Origin: Chroococcopsis sp964623815
GTDB lineage: Bacteria; Cyanobacteriota; Cyanobacteriia; Cyanobacteriales; Microcystaceae
Assembly: GCA_964623815.1 (NCBI GenBank)
Contig: CAZUVR010000001.1
Coordinates: forward strand, 1-64,000
Length of the DNA: 64,000 nt
Direction of reading: 5' to 3'
Shown here: positions 18,711-27,977 of the stretch, one piece after another
Layout of the letters: every line of letters starts with the position of its first letter
Position numbering within the stretch: position 1 is the stretch's first letter
Translations under genes and position numbers: made by a program
The notes under the pieces: model-generated
Seen by the model: only the letters and a program-made list of their open reading frames with translations
What the model was told of the DNA's origin: nothing
Database searches by the model: none

Positions 18711-20780
18711 ATGCAGTCTCCACCTCTATGGATTACCGGCGTATCGCGTAGCGGTAAAACGGAACTTTTAATAGCAAAATTCCAGAATTGGTTAAGAAAA
18801 GAAAGGGCGAAACTTTCCCTATCGAATCTAACCGGCTCCGTATTGGTTTTAGCCGCCAACGATGAAAATAAACGGGTATTAGGGGATAAATTAACGCTCT
18901 CCATCAAAGGAACCTATCCGATTAACTGTAAAACCCCTCTAGGCTTCATTACCGATGAAGTATTCTTGTTTTGGCCCCTTATCTTCAGTCAATTAGAATT
19001 AAAAGCTCAATTTCCCATCAGATTACGCCCGGAAGCGGAACAAGAATTAGCCACCTGTTTATGGAGAGAGGAAATTAAAAACCACTACAATCTTAAGGAG
19101 ATAGACGAGTATCGGTTCATACGTCAAACCTTAGATTTTTTACAGTTAGCAGGTGCGGCGGGAATTCCCACAGAAGAGATCGTCAGTCTCTTAGACGCTA
19201 AACTGTCATATCAAGAGAAAGGGCGAGTATTAGCCATAGATGAAATCGATACACCTGAGCGAGTCGGACAATTACTCCTGAACTGGCGGCAGTTTTGTTT
19301 AGAGAGGGGTTTACTGAGTTACGGGATTATATACGAACTATATTGGCGATATTTATTACCGGATGCCTATTACAGAAGCCAGTTATTAAGACGTTACTCC
19401 GCCCTATTTGCCGATGATGTGGATGATTATCCGGCGATCGCCCACGATCTATTTAATATTTTTCTCGATCAAGGGGTTTTCTCTGTTTTTACCTATAACC
19501 CAAACGGAAAAATCCGGCTCGGATTGAGCGCCGATCCCGATTGTCTGCAAAGATTGAGCGGGCGGTGCGAAATCGTTTCTCTAACTGCTAAAGATAATCT
19601 CTTAGAGGAGATAGAGGCGATGATCGAGGATGAAAGTTATATTCCGGATTTAGACGCTCGCTTTGTCTGTTTCTCCACCGTCACCCGCGCTCAACTGTTG
19701 AGGCAAACGGCGGAAGCAATAATCAAAGAAGTGAGGGCGGGGGCGAAACCGGGGGAAATTGCGATTATCGCGCCCGGTTTAGATGAAATATCCCGTTATA
19801 CTCTCATGGAAATCCTCACTAGGGCAGAAATTCCCGTGCAACCCCTCAACGAACAGAGGCCGCTGATCTCCACCCCCTTAATTCGCGCTCTGCTGACATT
19901 TCTGGCGCTGGTAACGCCTGGTAATGGTCGTTTATCGTCTGCCGATAATATCGCCGAGATGTTAGTTATTTTGAGCAGGGAGAAAGAGGATGAGGTTTTT
20001 GTTTCCCGTATAGATCCTGTAAGGGCGGGTTTAATTGGGGATTATTGTTATCGCAGTGATCCCGACAATCCAGGTTTATTACCTCTATCAGCCTTTCCGC
20101 GTCGGGATCGTTTGGGTTATCAAGCTACGGTGGCTTATGAGCGTATCTGTGGGGTTATCGAGGAGATTAAAGGATTGAAACTCTATCCCGCCGCCGTGTT
20201 AGAAAAAACGATCGAGCTATTGTTAAATAAGGGGCGCGATCTACCCTTCGACCATCTCGCTGCTTTACGGGAACTGATGGAGAGTTTACAACATTTTTGG
20301 GAGGTCGATCGACGTTTACGACAGAATCAGATCGTGTTTCAATCACAAAGCGAGACTCTAGCCCAGTTTATCACCCTGTTGCGTCGGGGTACGATTACGG
20401 CTAATCCCTACCCCCTACGTCAATTCGGTTATGGAGCCGACGCGGTAACGCTGGGGAATATCTTTCAGTATCGATCGCTACGAACTGTACATAAATACCA
20501 TTTCTGGCTCGATTGTTCCTCACCCCTATGGGAGAAAGGAGGGGCAGCTACTTTATTCGCTGCCCCCCTATTCTGGCGGCACTTCTCGGAGGTATGGACA
20601 TCGGAGTTAGAAGTGGAAGCTGATAGATCCCGTTTGCAGAGATTATTATGCGATTTAATCTCAAGGGCAAGCGAGCGTATCTATTTGTGTTGTAGCGAAT
20701 TGGGGGTGAACGGGACGGAACAAACTGGCCCGCTATTGGCTTTAGTGCAGGCAACCCCCGAGTTAGCAGTAGCCAATTAG
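18711..20780 (+). CDS. RecB/AddB-like P-loop ATPase ('recombinase family'), hypothetical
   Basis: The 689-residue protein has a Walker A loop, GVSRSGKTELL, at its very N-terminus. A helicase superfamily I-like layout follows: LVLAANDENKR near 60, LFADDVDDYPAI near 231, and a motif IV-VI-like region with GAKPGEIAIIAPGLDEI near 345. It resembles AddB/RecB-type helicase-nuclease subunits and cyanobacterial proteins labelled recombinase family. No four-Cys Fe-S nuclease motif is visible. The ATG at 18711 puts Walker A at residue 9; a frame-open start 57 bases upstream adds a dubious hydrophobic tail. The last 18 bp overlap the convergent peptidase gene. A DNA repair role is inferred. Confidence 0.65.
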   Translation: MQSPPLWITGVSRSGKTELLIAKFQNWLRKERAKLSLSNLTGSVLVLAANDENKRVLGDKLTLSIKGTYPINCKTPLGFITDEVFLFWPLIFSQLELKAQFPIRLRPEAEQELATCLWREEIKNHYNLKEIDEYRFIRQTLDFLQLAGAAGIPTEEIVSLLDAKLSYQEKGRVLAIDEIDTPERVGQLLLNWRQFCLERGLLSYGIIYELYWRYLLPDAYYRSQLLRRYSALFADDVDDYPAIAHDLFNIFLDQGVFSVFTYNPNGKIRLGLSADPDCLQRLSGRCEIVSLTAKDNLLEEIEAMIEDESYIPDLDARFVCFSTVTRAQLLRQTAEAIIKEVRAGAKPGEIAIIAPGLDEISRYTLMEILTRAEIPVQPLNEQRPLISTPLIRALLTFLALVTPGNGRLSSADNIAEMLVILSREKEDEVFVSRIDPVRAGLIGDYCYRSDPDNPGLLPLSAFPRRDRLGYQATVAYERICGVIEEIKGLKLYPAAVLEKTIELLLNKGRDLPFDHLAALRELMESLQHFWEVDRRLRQNQIVFQSQSETLAQFITLLRRGTITANPYPLRQFGYGADAVTLGNIFQYRSLRTVHKYHFWLDCSSPLWEKGGAATLFAAPLFWRHFSEVWTSELEVEADRSRLQRLLCDLISRASERIYLCCSELGVNGTEQTGPLLALVQATPELAVAN

Positions 20781-21692
20781 AGAGTTATTATCTCCATGCC
20801 ATTCGAGGGTATCACCGATGCTATCGCCGTTATGGTAGGCGGCGAGAAGGATTTCGGCAGTTTTTCCCCAGGCGATCGCTCCGTTGGCATCGAGGGCGAT
20901 CATGGCTAAATCCCTACCGTTTTCCTGCGATTCCTGCATGGATTTATGAACAGCTACCGGCAGGGGTAAGCCGTCGCTGACACGGATGACGATTTTAGCC
21001 GCGAGACACTCGTTAATAATATCCTCGCCGATACCAGTGCAACTTACCCCGGCCTGCTTGTTGGCGTAATTACCGGCAGGCATGGCGGAATCGCTTACCC
21101 TGCCGATTCTCTCCAATCCTTTACCCCCTGTGGAAGTTCCGGCAGAGATACGCCCTTCGTTGTCTAGGGCTACTACGCCGATCGTGCCTCGTCTAGCTTC
21201 TCCGGCGTAGAGGGTGGCCATTTTGCGCTGAAAGTTACTTTTTCTCTCTTCCATCCACTCAAGAATACGGAAGTCGGTGAGGGGATCGTAAACCGGCAGG
21301 CTCATCTCCCGGGCTAAATCCGCCGAACCGAAATCGGAGAGAATTCTATCTTCTTCGTTCTGTAAGAAGTTGGCTAGTTGAATCGGGTTCTTAACGCGGG
21401 AAACGTTGATCACACCGCTGAATTTCTGTTGCGCCCCGTCCATTAAAGCCGCGCTCATTCTTACCTGCCCGTCCGATTGCACTACAGAACCAGTACCGGC
21501 GTTAAAACGGGGATCATCTTCTAATAGTTCGCATCCTTTCACTACTGCTGTGGTGGCATCAGCCCCGTTTAAGAGTAATTGGTATATTTCTTCTACTATG
21601 TTGTGTAAGGATTCACGCACCGCGTGTAATCCGCCTTTGTCTTCTAAAGAACTGGCTCCACCGTGAATGATTAATTTCGGTTGTACGGTCAT
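20763..21692 (-). CDS. iaaA: isoaspartyl peptidase / L-asparaginase (Ntn hydrolase)
   Basis: This 309-residue plant-type asparaginase starts with the typical LIIHGGASSLEDKGG. It is made as a precursor that cleaves itself before the catalytic Thr in RRGTIGVVALD near residue 170, giving alpha and beta subunits. Downstream ISAGTSTGGKGLERIGRVSD and GNYANKQAGVSCTG carry substrate-binding residues. It removes isoaspartyl residues from peptides and hydrolyses asparagine, recycling nitrogen. Length is normal. The 3' end overlaps the convergent ATPase gene by 18 bp. Confidence 0.93.
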   Translation of the reverse strand: MTVQPKLIIHGGASSLEDKGGLHAVRESLHNIVEEIYQLLLNGADATTAVVKGCELLEDDPRFNAGTGSVVQSDGQVRMSAALMDGAQQKFSGVINVSRVKNPIQLANFLQNEEDRILSDFGSADLAREMSLPVYDPLTDFRILEWMEERKSNFQRKMATLYAGEARRGTIGVVALDNEGRISAGTSTGGKGLERIGRVSDSAMPAGNYANKQAGVSCTGIGEDIINECLAAKIVIRVSDGLPLPVAVHKSMQESQENGRDLAMIALDANGAIAWGKTAEILLAAYHNGDSIGDTLEWHGDNNSLIGYC

Positions 21693-21754
21693 TACTGTTG
21701 TTCTCGATCGAGTCTATCTTTAAAACTTACCGGAAAATCGTTCCCGTGTGTGAC

Positions 21755-21834
21755 GGGGTTGGGAGTTGGGAATTGGGGGTTGGGGTTTATTGTTTAATTA
21801 CTTCCAATTCCTAACCCCTAACTCCTAATTCCCG
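21755..21834. repeat. heptameric repeats, inverted block
   Basis: GGGAGTTGGGAATTGGGGG-type units are followed 25 bp later by CCAATTCCTAACCCCTAACT-type units, which are nearly complementary. The block sits directly past the rpsJ stop and can fold into a long hairpin, so it may end the str operon transcript. Confidence 0.7.
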
Positions 21835-21837
21835 AGA

Positions 21838-22155
21838 TTACAGTTTCACTTCAATATCTACCCCGGCGGGTAAATCTAATTTCATCAGAGCATCGATCGT
21901 TTTAGAAGAAGGTTGATAGATGTCGATAATTCTGCGGTGGGTGCGGGTTTCAAAGTGTTCTCTAGAGTCTTTGTCAACGTGGGGGGATCTGAGTACACAA
22001 TAGATCTTACGCTTGGTGGGTAAAGGAATAGGGCCGATCGCTGTGGCGTTAGTCCGATTCGCGGTATCTACTATTTTTTCACAGGAGGTGTCCAATAAAC
22101 GACGATCGAAAGCTTTCAGACGAATGCGAATTTTCTGTTGTTGTAGGGTAGCCAT
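21838..22155 (-). CDS. rpsJ: 30S ribosomal protein S10
   Basis: The 105-residue S10 has the conserved KIRIRLKAFDRRLLD start, the GPIPLPTKRKIYCVLRSPHVDKDSREHFE loop region near residues 41-69 that reaches into the 30S head, and the C-terminal LDLPAGVDIEVKL. As in other cyanobacteria it is the last gene of the str operon, after tuf, instead of leading the S10 operon. The gap to tuf holds a strong hairpin. Confidence 0.97.
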   Translation of the reverse strand: MATLQQQKIRIRLKAFDRRLLDTSCEKIVDTANRTNATAIGPIPLPTKRKIYCVLRSPHVDKDSREHFETRTHRRIIDIYQPSSKTIDALMKLDLPAGVDIEVKL

Positions 22156-22197
22156 ATTCTTTTATTTTCAAGGTACGGGGTGGATAAGAGACAAGAT

Positions 22198-22224
22198 AAC
22201 GGAGCAGAGTGTATCTGCTCCGTT
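22198..22224. other. 11-bp hairpin between tuf and rpsJ
   Basis: AACGGAGCAGA (22198-22208) and TCTGCTCCGTT (22214-22224) form a perfect 11-bp stem with a 5-nt loop. It starts about 16 nt after the tuf stop. No T-run follows on the minus strand, so it is more likely an RNA-processing or 3'-stabilising structure, or a weak attenuator, than a full terminator. Confidence 0.65.
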
Positions 22225-22240
22225 GTATTAGTAGATTATA

Positions 22241-23470
22241 CTACTTGAGGATTTTCGATACAACGCCTGCACCGATCGTGCGGCCGCCTTCGCGGATAGC
22301 GAAGCGCATACCTTCTTCAATAGCGATGGGGCTGATCAATTCTACTGTCATTTTGATGCGATCGCCAGGCATAACCATTTCTACGGTACTACCATCGTCA
22401 GCGGTGTAGTCTTGGATAGTTCCAGTTACATCGGTTGTCCGCACGTAGAACTGAGGGCGATAGTTTTTAAAGAAAGGAGTGTGACGGCCGCCTTCGGCTT
22501 GAGTTAGGACGTACACTTCACCTTCAAACAAAGTATGGGGTTTAATAGTACCGGGTTTAGCCAAAACCATACCGCGCTCGATGTCCTCTTTTTTGATACC
22601 GCGAAGGAGGATACCGGCGTTATCACCCGCCATACCTTCATCGAGACTCTTCTTGAACATTTCAATCCCGGTTACGGTTGTTTTACGGGTATCTCTGATG
22701 CCGACGATTTCGATTTCGTCTTGTACTTTAACTTTACCGCGCTCGATACGACCGGTAGCGACGGTACCACGACCAGAGATAGAGAATACGTCTTCTACCG
22801 CCATTAGGAAGGGTTTGTCAACGTCTCTTTCCGGGGTAGGAATATAGCTGTCTACGGCTTCCATGAGTTTGTAAATAGCATCTACCCACTCGTTTTTACC
22901 TTGTTGTAACTTGGGATCGGCGGTCATCGCGTCGAGGGCTTCTTTAGCGGACCCTGCGACGATGGGAATGTCGTCACCCGGGAAATCGTAGGTGCTGAGT
23001 AATTCACGTACTTCTAACTCTACGAGTTCTAATAACTCTTCGTCGTCTACCATGTCTTTTTTATTGAGGAAGACTACTAGGTTAGGTACACCTACCTGAC
23101 GGGCTAAGAGGATGTGTTCACGGGTTTGAGGCATCGGCCCATCAGCAGCAGATACTACGAGGATAGCACCGTCCATCTGAGCCGCACCAGTGATCATGTT
23201 TTTTACATAGTCAGCGTGTCCGGGACAGTCTACGTGAGCGTAGTGTCTATCTTTGGTCTCGTATTCTACGTGAGCGGTGTTGATGGTGATACCCCGCGCT
23301 TTTTCTTCGGGGGCTGCATCGATTTCATCGTACTTCTTGGCTTGGGCGTTACCTAATGCAGCTAATGTCATAGTGATAGCTGCGGTTAGGGTGGTTTTAC
23401 CGTGGTCAACGTGACCGATAGTACCGATGTTTACGTGTGGTTTAGTCCGTTCAAATTTTGCGCGTGCCAT
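22241..23470 (-). CDS. tuf: translation elongation factor Tu
   Basis: The 409-residue GTPase delivers aminoacyl-tRNA to the ribosome. G1 is GHVDHGKT near residues 19-26, G3 is DCPGHADY near 81-88, G4 is NKKD near 136-139, and G5 is SAKEALD-type near 174. The effector segment EKARGITINTAHVEYET is intact. Domains 2 and 3 are complete and the C-terminus ends AGVVSKILK. Length matches cyanobacterial and chloroplast EF-Tu, which exceed E. coli EF-Tu by a short insert. It sits between fusA and rpsJ with hairpins in both gaps. Confidence 0.98.
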   Translation of the reverse strand: MARAKFERTKPHVNIGTIGHVDHGKTTLTAAITMTLAALGNAQAKKYDEIDAAPEEKARGITINTAHVEYETKDRHYAHVDCPGHADYVKNMITGAAQMDGAILVVSAADGPMPQTREHILLARQVGVPNLVVFLNKKDMVDDEELLELVELEVRELLSTYDFPGDDIPIVAGSAKEALDAMTADPKLQQGKNEWVDAIYKLMEAVDSYIPTPERDVDKPFLMAVEDVFSISGRGTVATGRIERGKVKVQDEIEIVGIRDTRKTTVTGIEMFKKSLDEGMAGDNAGILLRGIKKEDIERGMVLAKPGTIKPHTLFEGEVYVLTQAEGGRHTPFFKNYRPQFYVRTTDVTGTIQDYTADDGSTVEMVMPGDRIKMTVELISPIAIEEGMRFAIREGGRTIGAGVVSKILK

Positions 23471-23526
23471 GTATTTATTTTTTCCTTTATTTTTACTTTC
23501 TTCTTTACAGTTTCTGTTTCAGCTTA

Positions 23527-23560
23527 TCAGTTACCAGCTTGTTTTAAAACTGGTAACTGA
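23527..23560. other. 11-bp hairpin between fusA and tuf
   Basis: TCAGTTACCAG (23527-23537) pairs perfectly with CTGGTAACTGA (23550-23560) around an AT-rich 12-nt loop. On the minus strand it follows the fusA stop by about 26 nt and precedes tuf by about 56 nt. It may allow separate control or processing of the highly expressed tuf message. Confidence 0.6.
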
Positions 23561-23586
23561 AGTCGAGCTTCACAGATTAACTGTTA

Positions 23587-25662
23587 TTATGCGTTCCCTT
23601 TGCTTTTGGCGATGATGCCTTCGGCAATGTTACGGGGTACTTCGTCATAATGGCTGAATTCCATCGTGAATATACCCCGTCCTTGAGTTTTTGACCGAAT
23701 ATCGGTCGCGTAACCAAACATTTCTGCGAGAGGTACTTTCGCAGCAACTTTGGCTATTCCCTGTTCCGTCTCTTGCCCTTCGATTTGTCCTCGGCGGGAG
23801 TTGAGATCCCCGATGACGGTGCCGATGAAGTCCTCCGGAACTTCTACTTCGACTTTCATCATCGGTTCTAAGATAACAGGAGAAGCTTTCGATACGGCCT
23901 CTTTAATAGCCATTGACCCAGCGATTTTGAAGGCCATCTCCGATGAGTCTACATCGTGATATGAACCGTCTACTAGGGTAGCTTTGAGGTCGATTACGGG
24001 ATAGCCAGCGATGATGCCTGATTCGCAAGCTTCCTTCATCCCTTGTTCCGAGGGGCCGATATATTCTTTCGGTACGGTACCGCCGACGATTTTGGAAACG
24101 AATTCAAAACCGCTTCCTGGTTCGCTCGGCTCTAGTTCGATAACTACGTGACCGTATTGACCTTTACCACCGCTCTGACGGATGAATTTACCTTCGGCGC
24201 GGACGGATTTACGGATGGTTTCGCGGTAGGCTACCTGAGGCGCACCCACAGTAGCTTCTACTTTGTATTCCCGTAACATACGATCGACCAGGATTTCCAG
24301 GTGCAATTCTCCCATCCCTGCGATTACAGTCTGGTTGGTTTCGGGATCGACTCTGACGCGGAAGGTGGGATCTTCATCGGACAGGGCCTGTAGGGCTTTG
24401 CCGAGTTTCTCCATATCCTGTTTCGTCTTCGGTTCTACCGCTACCGAGATAACGGGTTCGGGGATGAATAGCGATTCCAAGATAATCGGGTTGGCATCGT
24501 CACAGAGGGTGTCCCCGGTGATAGTGTCTTTTAGACCGATAGCCGCGCCTAAGTCACCGGCTCTCAGTTCGTCTACGTCGATACGTTCGTTCGATTTAAG
24601 CACGATCAGACGGGAAATCCGCTCTTTCTTGCCTTTGGTGGAGTTAAGTACGTAGCTACCTTTAGCCAGTACGCCGGAGTAAACTCGTAAGAAGGTAAGA
24701 CGACCGAATGAGTCCGCCATGATTTTGAAAGCCAGGGCGGAGAAGGGCGCGTCGTCTTTAGCTTCCCTAATCTCTTCCGTGCCGTCGGGGAGTTGACCTT
24801 TAACAGCGGCGATGTCTAAGGGTGAGGGTAAATAATCTACTACCGCGTCTAATAGGGTTTGTACGCCTTTGTTCTTGAAGGCTGAACCGCATAACATGGG
24901 AACTATCGTCCCACTAATGGTACCGGATCTTAATCCTTTACGGATTTCTTCCTCGGTTAGTTCTTCACCTTCTAAATATTTTTCTAATAGTTCCTCATCG
25001 GCTTCCGCTACCGCTTCTACTAATCTGGTGCGAAATTCTTCCGCTTTATCTAATAAGTCTGCTGGTATTTCTGTATCTTCGATCTCTTTACCGAGGTCGT
25101 CTTTATAGATTTTAGCCCGCATCCTCACCAGGTCTACGATGCCTTCAAAGTTGCTCTCGCTACCGATGGGTAACTGGATGGGTACCGCATTCGCTCTTAA
25201 GCGATCGGTTATCTGTTCGTATACTTTATAGAAGTTCGCTCCGGTTCTGTCCATTTTGTTAACGAACACGATTCGGGGTACCGAATATCTATCCGCTTGT
25301 CTCCAAACGGTTTCTGATTGCGGTTGCACACCTCCCACTGAACAGAATACGGCTACCACCCCATCTAATACGCGCATAGAGCGCTCTACTTCGATGGTAA
25401 AGTCTACGTGACCAGGGGTATCGATGATGTTGATACGATGGTCTAACCAACTGGTGCTAATCGCTGCCGCAGTAATGGTGATTCCTCTTTCTCTTTCTTG
25501 TTCCATCCAGTCGGTAACAGCCGTTCCTTCGTGAACTTCACCGAGTTTGTGGGCAACTCCCGTATAAAAGAGAATTCGCTCAGTTGTCGTTGTTTTGCCC
25601 GCGTCTATATGCGCCGCGATACCGATATTCCGCACTCTCTCCAGAGGGATAGTACGTGCCAC
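23587..25662 (-). CDS. fusA: translation elongation factor G
   Basis: The 691-residue translocase GTPase has G1 AHIDAGKTTTTERILFYTG near residues 17-35, G3 DTPGHVDF near 81, and G4 NKMDRTGAN near 136. The later domains include the loop region GGKGQYGHVVIELEP near 492 and the C-terminal RRGQIEGQETEQGIAKV. It moves tRNAs and mRNA through the ribosome. It shares the str operon with rpsG upstream (gap about 138 bp) and tuf downstream. Nothing is missing. Confidence 0.98.
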   Translation of the reverse strand: MARTIPLERVRNIGIAAHIDAGKTTTTERILFYTGVAHKLGEVHEGTAVTDWMEQERERGITITAAAISTSWLDHRINIIDTPGHVDFTIEVERSMRVLDGVVAVFCSVGGVQPQSETVWRQADRYSVPRIVFVNKMDRTGANFYKVYEQITDRLRANAVPIQLPIGSESNFEGIVDLVRMRAKIYKDDLGKEIEDTEIPADLLDKAEEFRTRLVEAVAEADEELLEKYLEGEELTEEEIRKGLRSGTISGTIVPMLCGSAFKNKGVQTLLDAVVDYLPSPLDIAAVKGQLPDGTEEIREAKDDAPFSALAFKIMADSFGRLTFLRVYSGVLAKGSYVLNSTKGKKERISRLIVLKSNERIDVDELRAGDLGAAIGLKDTITGDTLCDDANPIILESLFIPEPVISVAVEPKTKQDMEKLGKALQALSDEDPTFRVRVDPETNQTVIAGMGELHLEILVDRMLREYKVEATVGAPQVAYRETIRKSVRAEGKFIRQSGGKGQYGHVVIELEPSEPGSGFEFVSKIVGGTVPKEYIGPSEQGMKEACESGIIAGYPVIDLKATLVDGSYHDVDSSEMAFKIAGSMAIKEAVSKASPVILEPMMKVEVEVPEDFIGTVIGDLNSRRGQIEGQETEQGIAKVAAKVPLAEMFGYATDIRSKTQGRGIFTMEFSHYDEVPRNIAEGIIAKSKGNA

Positions 25663-25800
25663 AGCAACCTCCTTTGTCTTGCCAGTGAATTTGTCGAATG
25701 TAATCTTGGTTTTTTCTTTACACTATTTACAATTCTATACTTTTCTTTGCGAAAATTAGATTTTTCCGAAAAGGGTTTACCCACCCAACCAGGGCGGCTT

Positions 25801-26271
25801 TTAGTAACGGTAGTGGGCGAAGGCTTTGTTCGCTTCTGCCATCCGGTGAGTTTCCTCTCTTTTCTTAATGGTCGCGCCAGTTTCGTTAGCCGCGTCCATT
25901 ATTTCATTAGCCAGTTTCCCCGCCATAGTTTTTCCTCCTCTGGCTCTAGCGTAATGTACTAACCATCTTAGCGCTAAGGTCGTGCCCCTGCCGGAACGCA
26001 CTTCCATCGGCACCTGATAGGTGGCACCACCCACCCGTCTCGCTTTTACTTCTACTAGAGGAGTAGCGTTCTTAACCGCTTTCTCGAATACTTCTAACGC
26101 ATCTTGACCGGTTCTCTCTCCTACTGTGGTCAGCGCTTCATACACTATGCCTGAGGCGAGAGATTTTTTTCCGGACTTCATCACTCGGCGGATGGTCATG
26201 TTGACCAGTATACTGTTGTAAACTGGATCGGACGGAACAGGGCGTTTTTTGATGTTTTTACGACGTGACAT
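25801..26271 (-). CDS. rpsG: 30S ribosomal protein S7
   Basis: The 156-residue S7 starts MSRRKNIKKRPVPSDPVYNS and carries the conserved IRRVMKSGKKSLASGIVYEA and KARRVGGATYQVPMEVRSGR segments that bind 16S rRNA in the 30S head. Length matches the bacterial family. It is the second gene of the str operon, after rpsL. Confidence 0.97.
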   Translation of the reverse strand: MSRRKNIKKRPVPSDPVYNSILVNMTIRRVMKSGKKSLASGIVYEALTTVGERTGQDALEVFEKAVKNATPLVEVKARRVGGATYQVPMEVRSGRGTTLALRWLVHYARARGGKTMAGKLANEIMDAANETGATIKKREETHRMAEANKAFAHYRY

Positions 26272-26388
26272 AGGTTTTTCCTTATTGTTTGTGCCAATCT
26301 ATACAGATAAAAATTGACCTTATTGATTTCATAGTTTTAACTATTTTTCTCAGGTCAAGATTTTTTCATTCTTGCTCGTCTATGAAAT

Positions 26389-26775
26389 CTATTTAGCTGC
26401 AGCGGGTTTAGGACGCTTAGTTCCGTACTTGGAACGCCCTTGTTTGCGGTCTTTCACACCAGTCGCGTCTAGTGTGCCCCGGATGATGTGGTATCTCACC
26501 CCAGGTAAGTCTTTTACCCTTCCGCCCCTAATTAACACTACTGAGTGTTCTTGTAGGTTGTGACCGATTCCTGGAATGTAGGCGGTTACTTCAAATCCCG
26601 AGGTCAATCTCACCCTGGCTACTTTTCTCAGAGCCGAGTTTGGCTTTTTCGGTGTGGTGGTGAATACCCTGGTACATACCCCCCGTCTCTGGGGACATTG
26701 TTTCAAGGCAGGTGATTTGGTTTTTCTTTTCGCTTTAGAACGCTCTGCGCGTATTAGTTGCTGGATGGTGGGCAT
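26389..26775 (-). CDS. rpsL: 30S ribosomal protein S12
   Basis: The 128-residue S12 begins MPTIQQLIRAERSKAKRKTK and has the decoding-centre loops TPKKPNSALRKVARVRLTSG near residues 41-60 and GGRVKDLPGVRYHIIRG near 84-100. The lysine in KKPNS is the wild-type residue at the streptomycin-resistance position. It is first in the str operon, with a candidate promoter about 65-95 bp upstream. Confidence 0.97.
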   Translation of the reverse strand: MPTIQQLIRAERSKAKRKTKSPALKQCPQRRGVCTRVFTTTPKKPNSALRKVARVRLTSGFEVTAYIPGIGHNLQEHSVVLIRGGRVKDLPGVRYHIIRGTLDATGVKDRKQGRSKYGTKRPKPAAAK

Positions 26776-26839
26776 GGGTAATATTTTTAGGGTTTTGCAA
26801 ACTCCTGGAAACTTGGGTCAAAATCGTTGACAAATGGCC

Positions 26840-26869
26840 ATGATACCAAGTATATCTCTTCTATGTCAA
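26840..26869 (-). promoter_or_regulatory. candidate sigma-70-type promoter of the str operon
   Basis: On the minus strand TTGACA (26864-26869) and TATCAT (26840-26845) are separated by 18 bp, upstream of rpsL. The -35 is a perfect consensus and the -10 a moderate match. The link to rpsL rests on position only. Confidence 0.5.
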
Positions 26870-26907
26870 GAAGTGAGAATTGATCGATAGTAAATAGCTC
26901 TCTTTTC

Positions 26908-27237
26908 TCAATCCTCACTACTAAAAGACAGGCCGCAGCCGCAAGACTTATGAACACCGGGGTTTTGAAAACGGAATCCTCCTCCCATTAAATCCTCGGC
27001 GTAGTCGAGTTTTAAACTGTGCAGGTATGGGTAACTGTCGCTCGCTACCGCTATCGCTATACCATGACTCTCAAATACGCGATCGTTTTCCCCCAAGGTT
27101 TCGGTTATGCTCAGATCGTAGTACAACCCAGCACAACCTCCCTTTTTTACCCCGATGCGGAAATACCCCCCTTTCTGTCCGTGACTCCTGGCCCACCTTC
27201 TCACTTCCTTGGCGGCTCTTTCTGTTAGTTCGATCAT
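26908..27237 (-). CDS. A-type iron-sulfur carrier (IscA/SufA/HesB family)
   Basis: The 109-residue protein has the three invariant A-type cysteines: one in KKGGCAGLYYD near residue 35 and two in HKSCGCGLSF near 99-101. The N-terminal LTERAAKEVRRW and the GGGFRFQNPG segment are typical. Such proteins carry iron or [2Fe-2S]/[4Fe-4S] clusters to target enzymes. No isc or suf partner lies beside it. It is upstream of the str operon on the same strand and divergent from the membrane protein at 27411. Confidence 0.93.
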   Translation of the reverse strand: MIELTERAAKEVRRWARSHGQKGGYFRIGVKKGGCAGLYYDLSITETLGENDRVFESHGIAIAVASDSYPYLHSLKLDYAEDLMGGGFRFQNPGVHKSCGCGLSFSSED

Positions 27238-27348
27238 TTTCTCTATTTTGTTTCGGCTCAGTAATTATAAACTTTTGCAAATATCATTGACATTTTCTCC
27301 TCCATAAAATTTAACAATAAAAGTTAAGTTAAGGAAGGGTTTTTACTA

Positions 27349-27376
27349 TTGAAAAGCCCAATATCGGGTTTACAAT
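27349..27376 (+). promoter_or_regulatory. candidate promoter of the 27411 gene
   Basis: TTGAAA (27349-27354) and TACAAT (27371-27376) are spaced by 16 bp, 35 bp before the ATG. Both hexamers are one base from sigma-70 consensus. The assignment rests on sequence only. Confidence 0.45.
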
Positions 27377-27410
27377 ACAACTAAGGACCGAGAAAAAAAG
27401 ATGTTGCTTT

Positions 27411-27917
27411 ATGAATACATTTCCTGATTCTTATCAAAAGTCAATCAACCCGATCGCTTTAATCATGGGTGTTCTAGCTTTTTGGCTCAGCGCCACCGCT
27501 GTGGTCGATTTAGTAGTTATACCTAGTTTATCGGCTACCGGAATGATGGTGAGCGATGGTTTCGCCAGTGCGGGATATTTATTATTTGGAATTTTCAACC
27601 GCATCGAATTATTATGTGCCGCCGCCGTTCTTTCCTGTTTGCTTATCTTCTCCCGCAATCATAGTTTACTTCATTTACCAGAACATCGTTCCATAATTTT
27701 CGCCCTGCTCTTATTAGTCATCACCCTTACTTACACCTATTTCTTAACACCTAATATGAGTAGTTTAGGGATGAGCGATCCTCTTCAATCCCTGAAAACG
27801 ATGTCCACCGGGATGCTTTCTTTACATCAACTCTACTGGTTCTTAGAAGTTGTTAAAGTTCTCTTGATAGGAAAGTTATTGGCTTGGTGTTATCGAGATT
27901 CCTGCAAGATTGGCTAA
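27411..27917 (+). CDS. four-helix integral membrane protein (DUF4149-like)
   Basis: The 168-residue protein has four hydrophobic helices, near residues 14-36, 52-80, 91-113 and 141-160. Loop residues IFNRIE after helix 2 and TYFLTPNM after helix 3 resemble DUF4149/CopD-like small membrane proteins. No charged catalytic motif is visible and the function is unknown. The gene has its own promoter candidate and a strong terminator 13 bp past its stop, so it is a single-gene transcript. Confidence 0.6.
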   Translation: MNTFPDSYQKSINPIALIMGVLAFWLSATAVVDLVVIPSLSATGMMVSDGFASAGYLLFGIFNRIELLCAAAVLSCLLIFSRNHSLLHLPEHRSIIFALLLLVITLTYTYFLTPNMSSLGMSDPLQSLKTMSTGMLSLHQLYWFLEVVKVLLIGKLLAWCYRDSCKIG

Positions 27918-27929
27918 AATTTTTTAAGG

Positions 27930-27953
27930 GTCGGCTACCTTAGCCGACTTTTT
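27930..27953 (+). terminator. Rho-independent terminator
   Basis: GTCGGCTA (27930-27937) pairs perfectly with TAGCCGAC (27941-27948) around a 3-nt loop and is followed by five T residues. It separates the membrane protein gene from pyrR. Confidence 0.92.
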
Positions 27954-27977
27954 CTCTCTATCAGGATCAGGCCGCCA

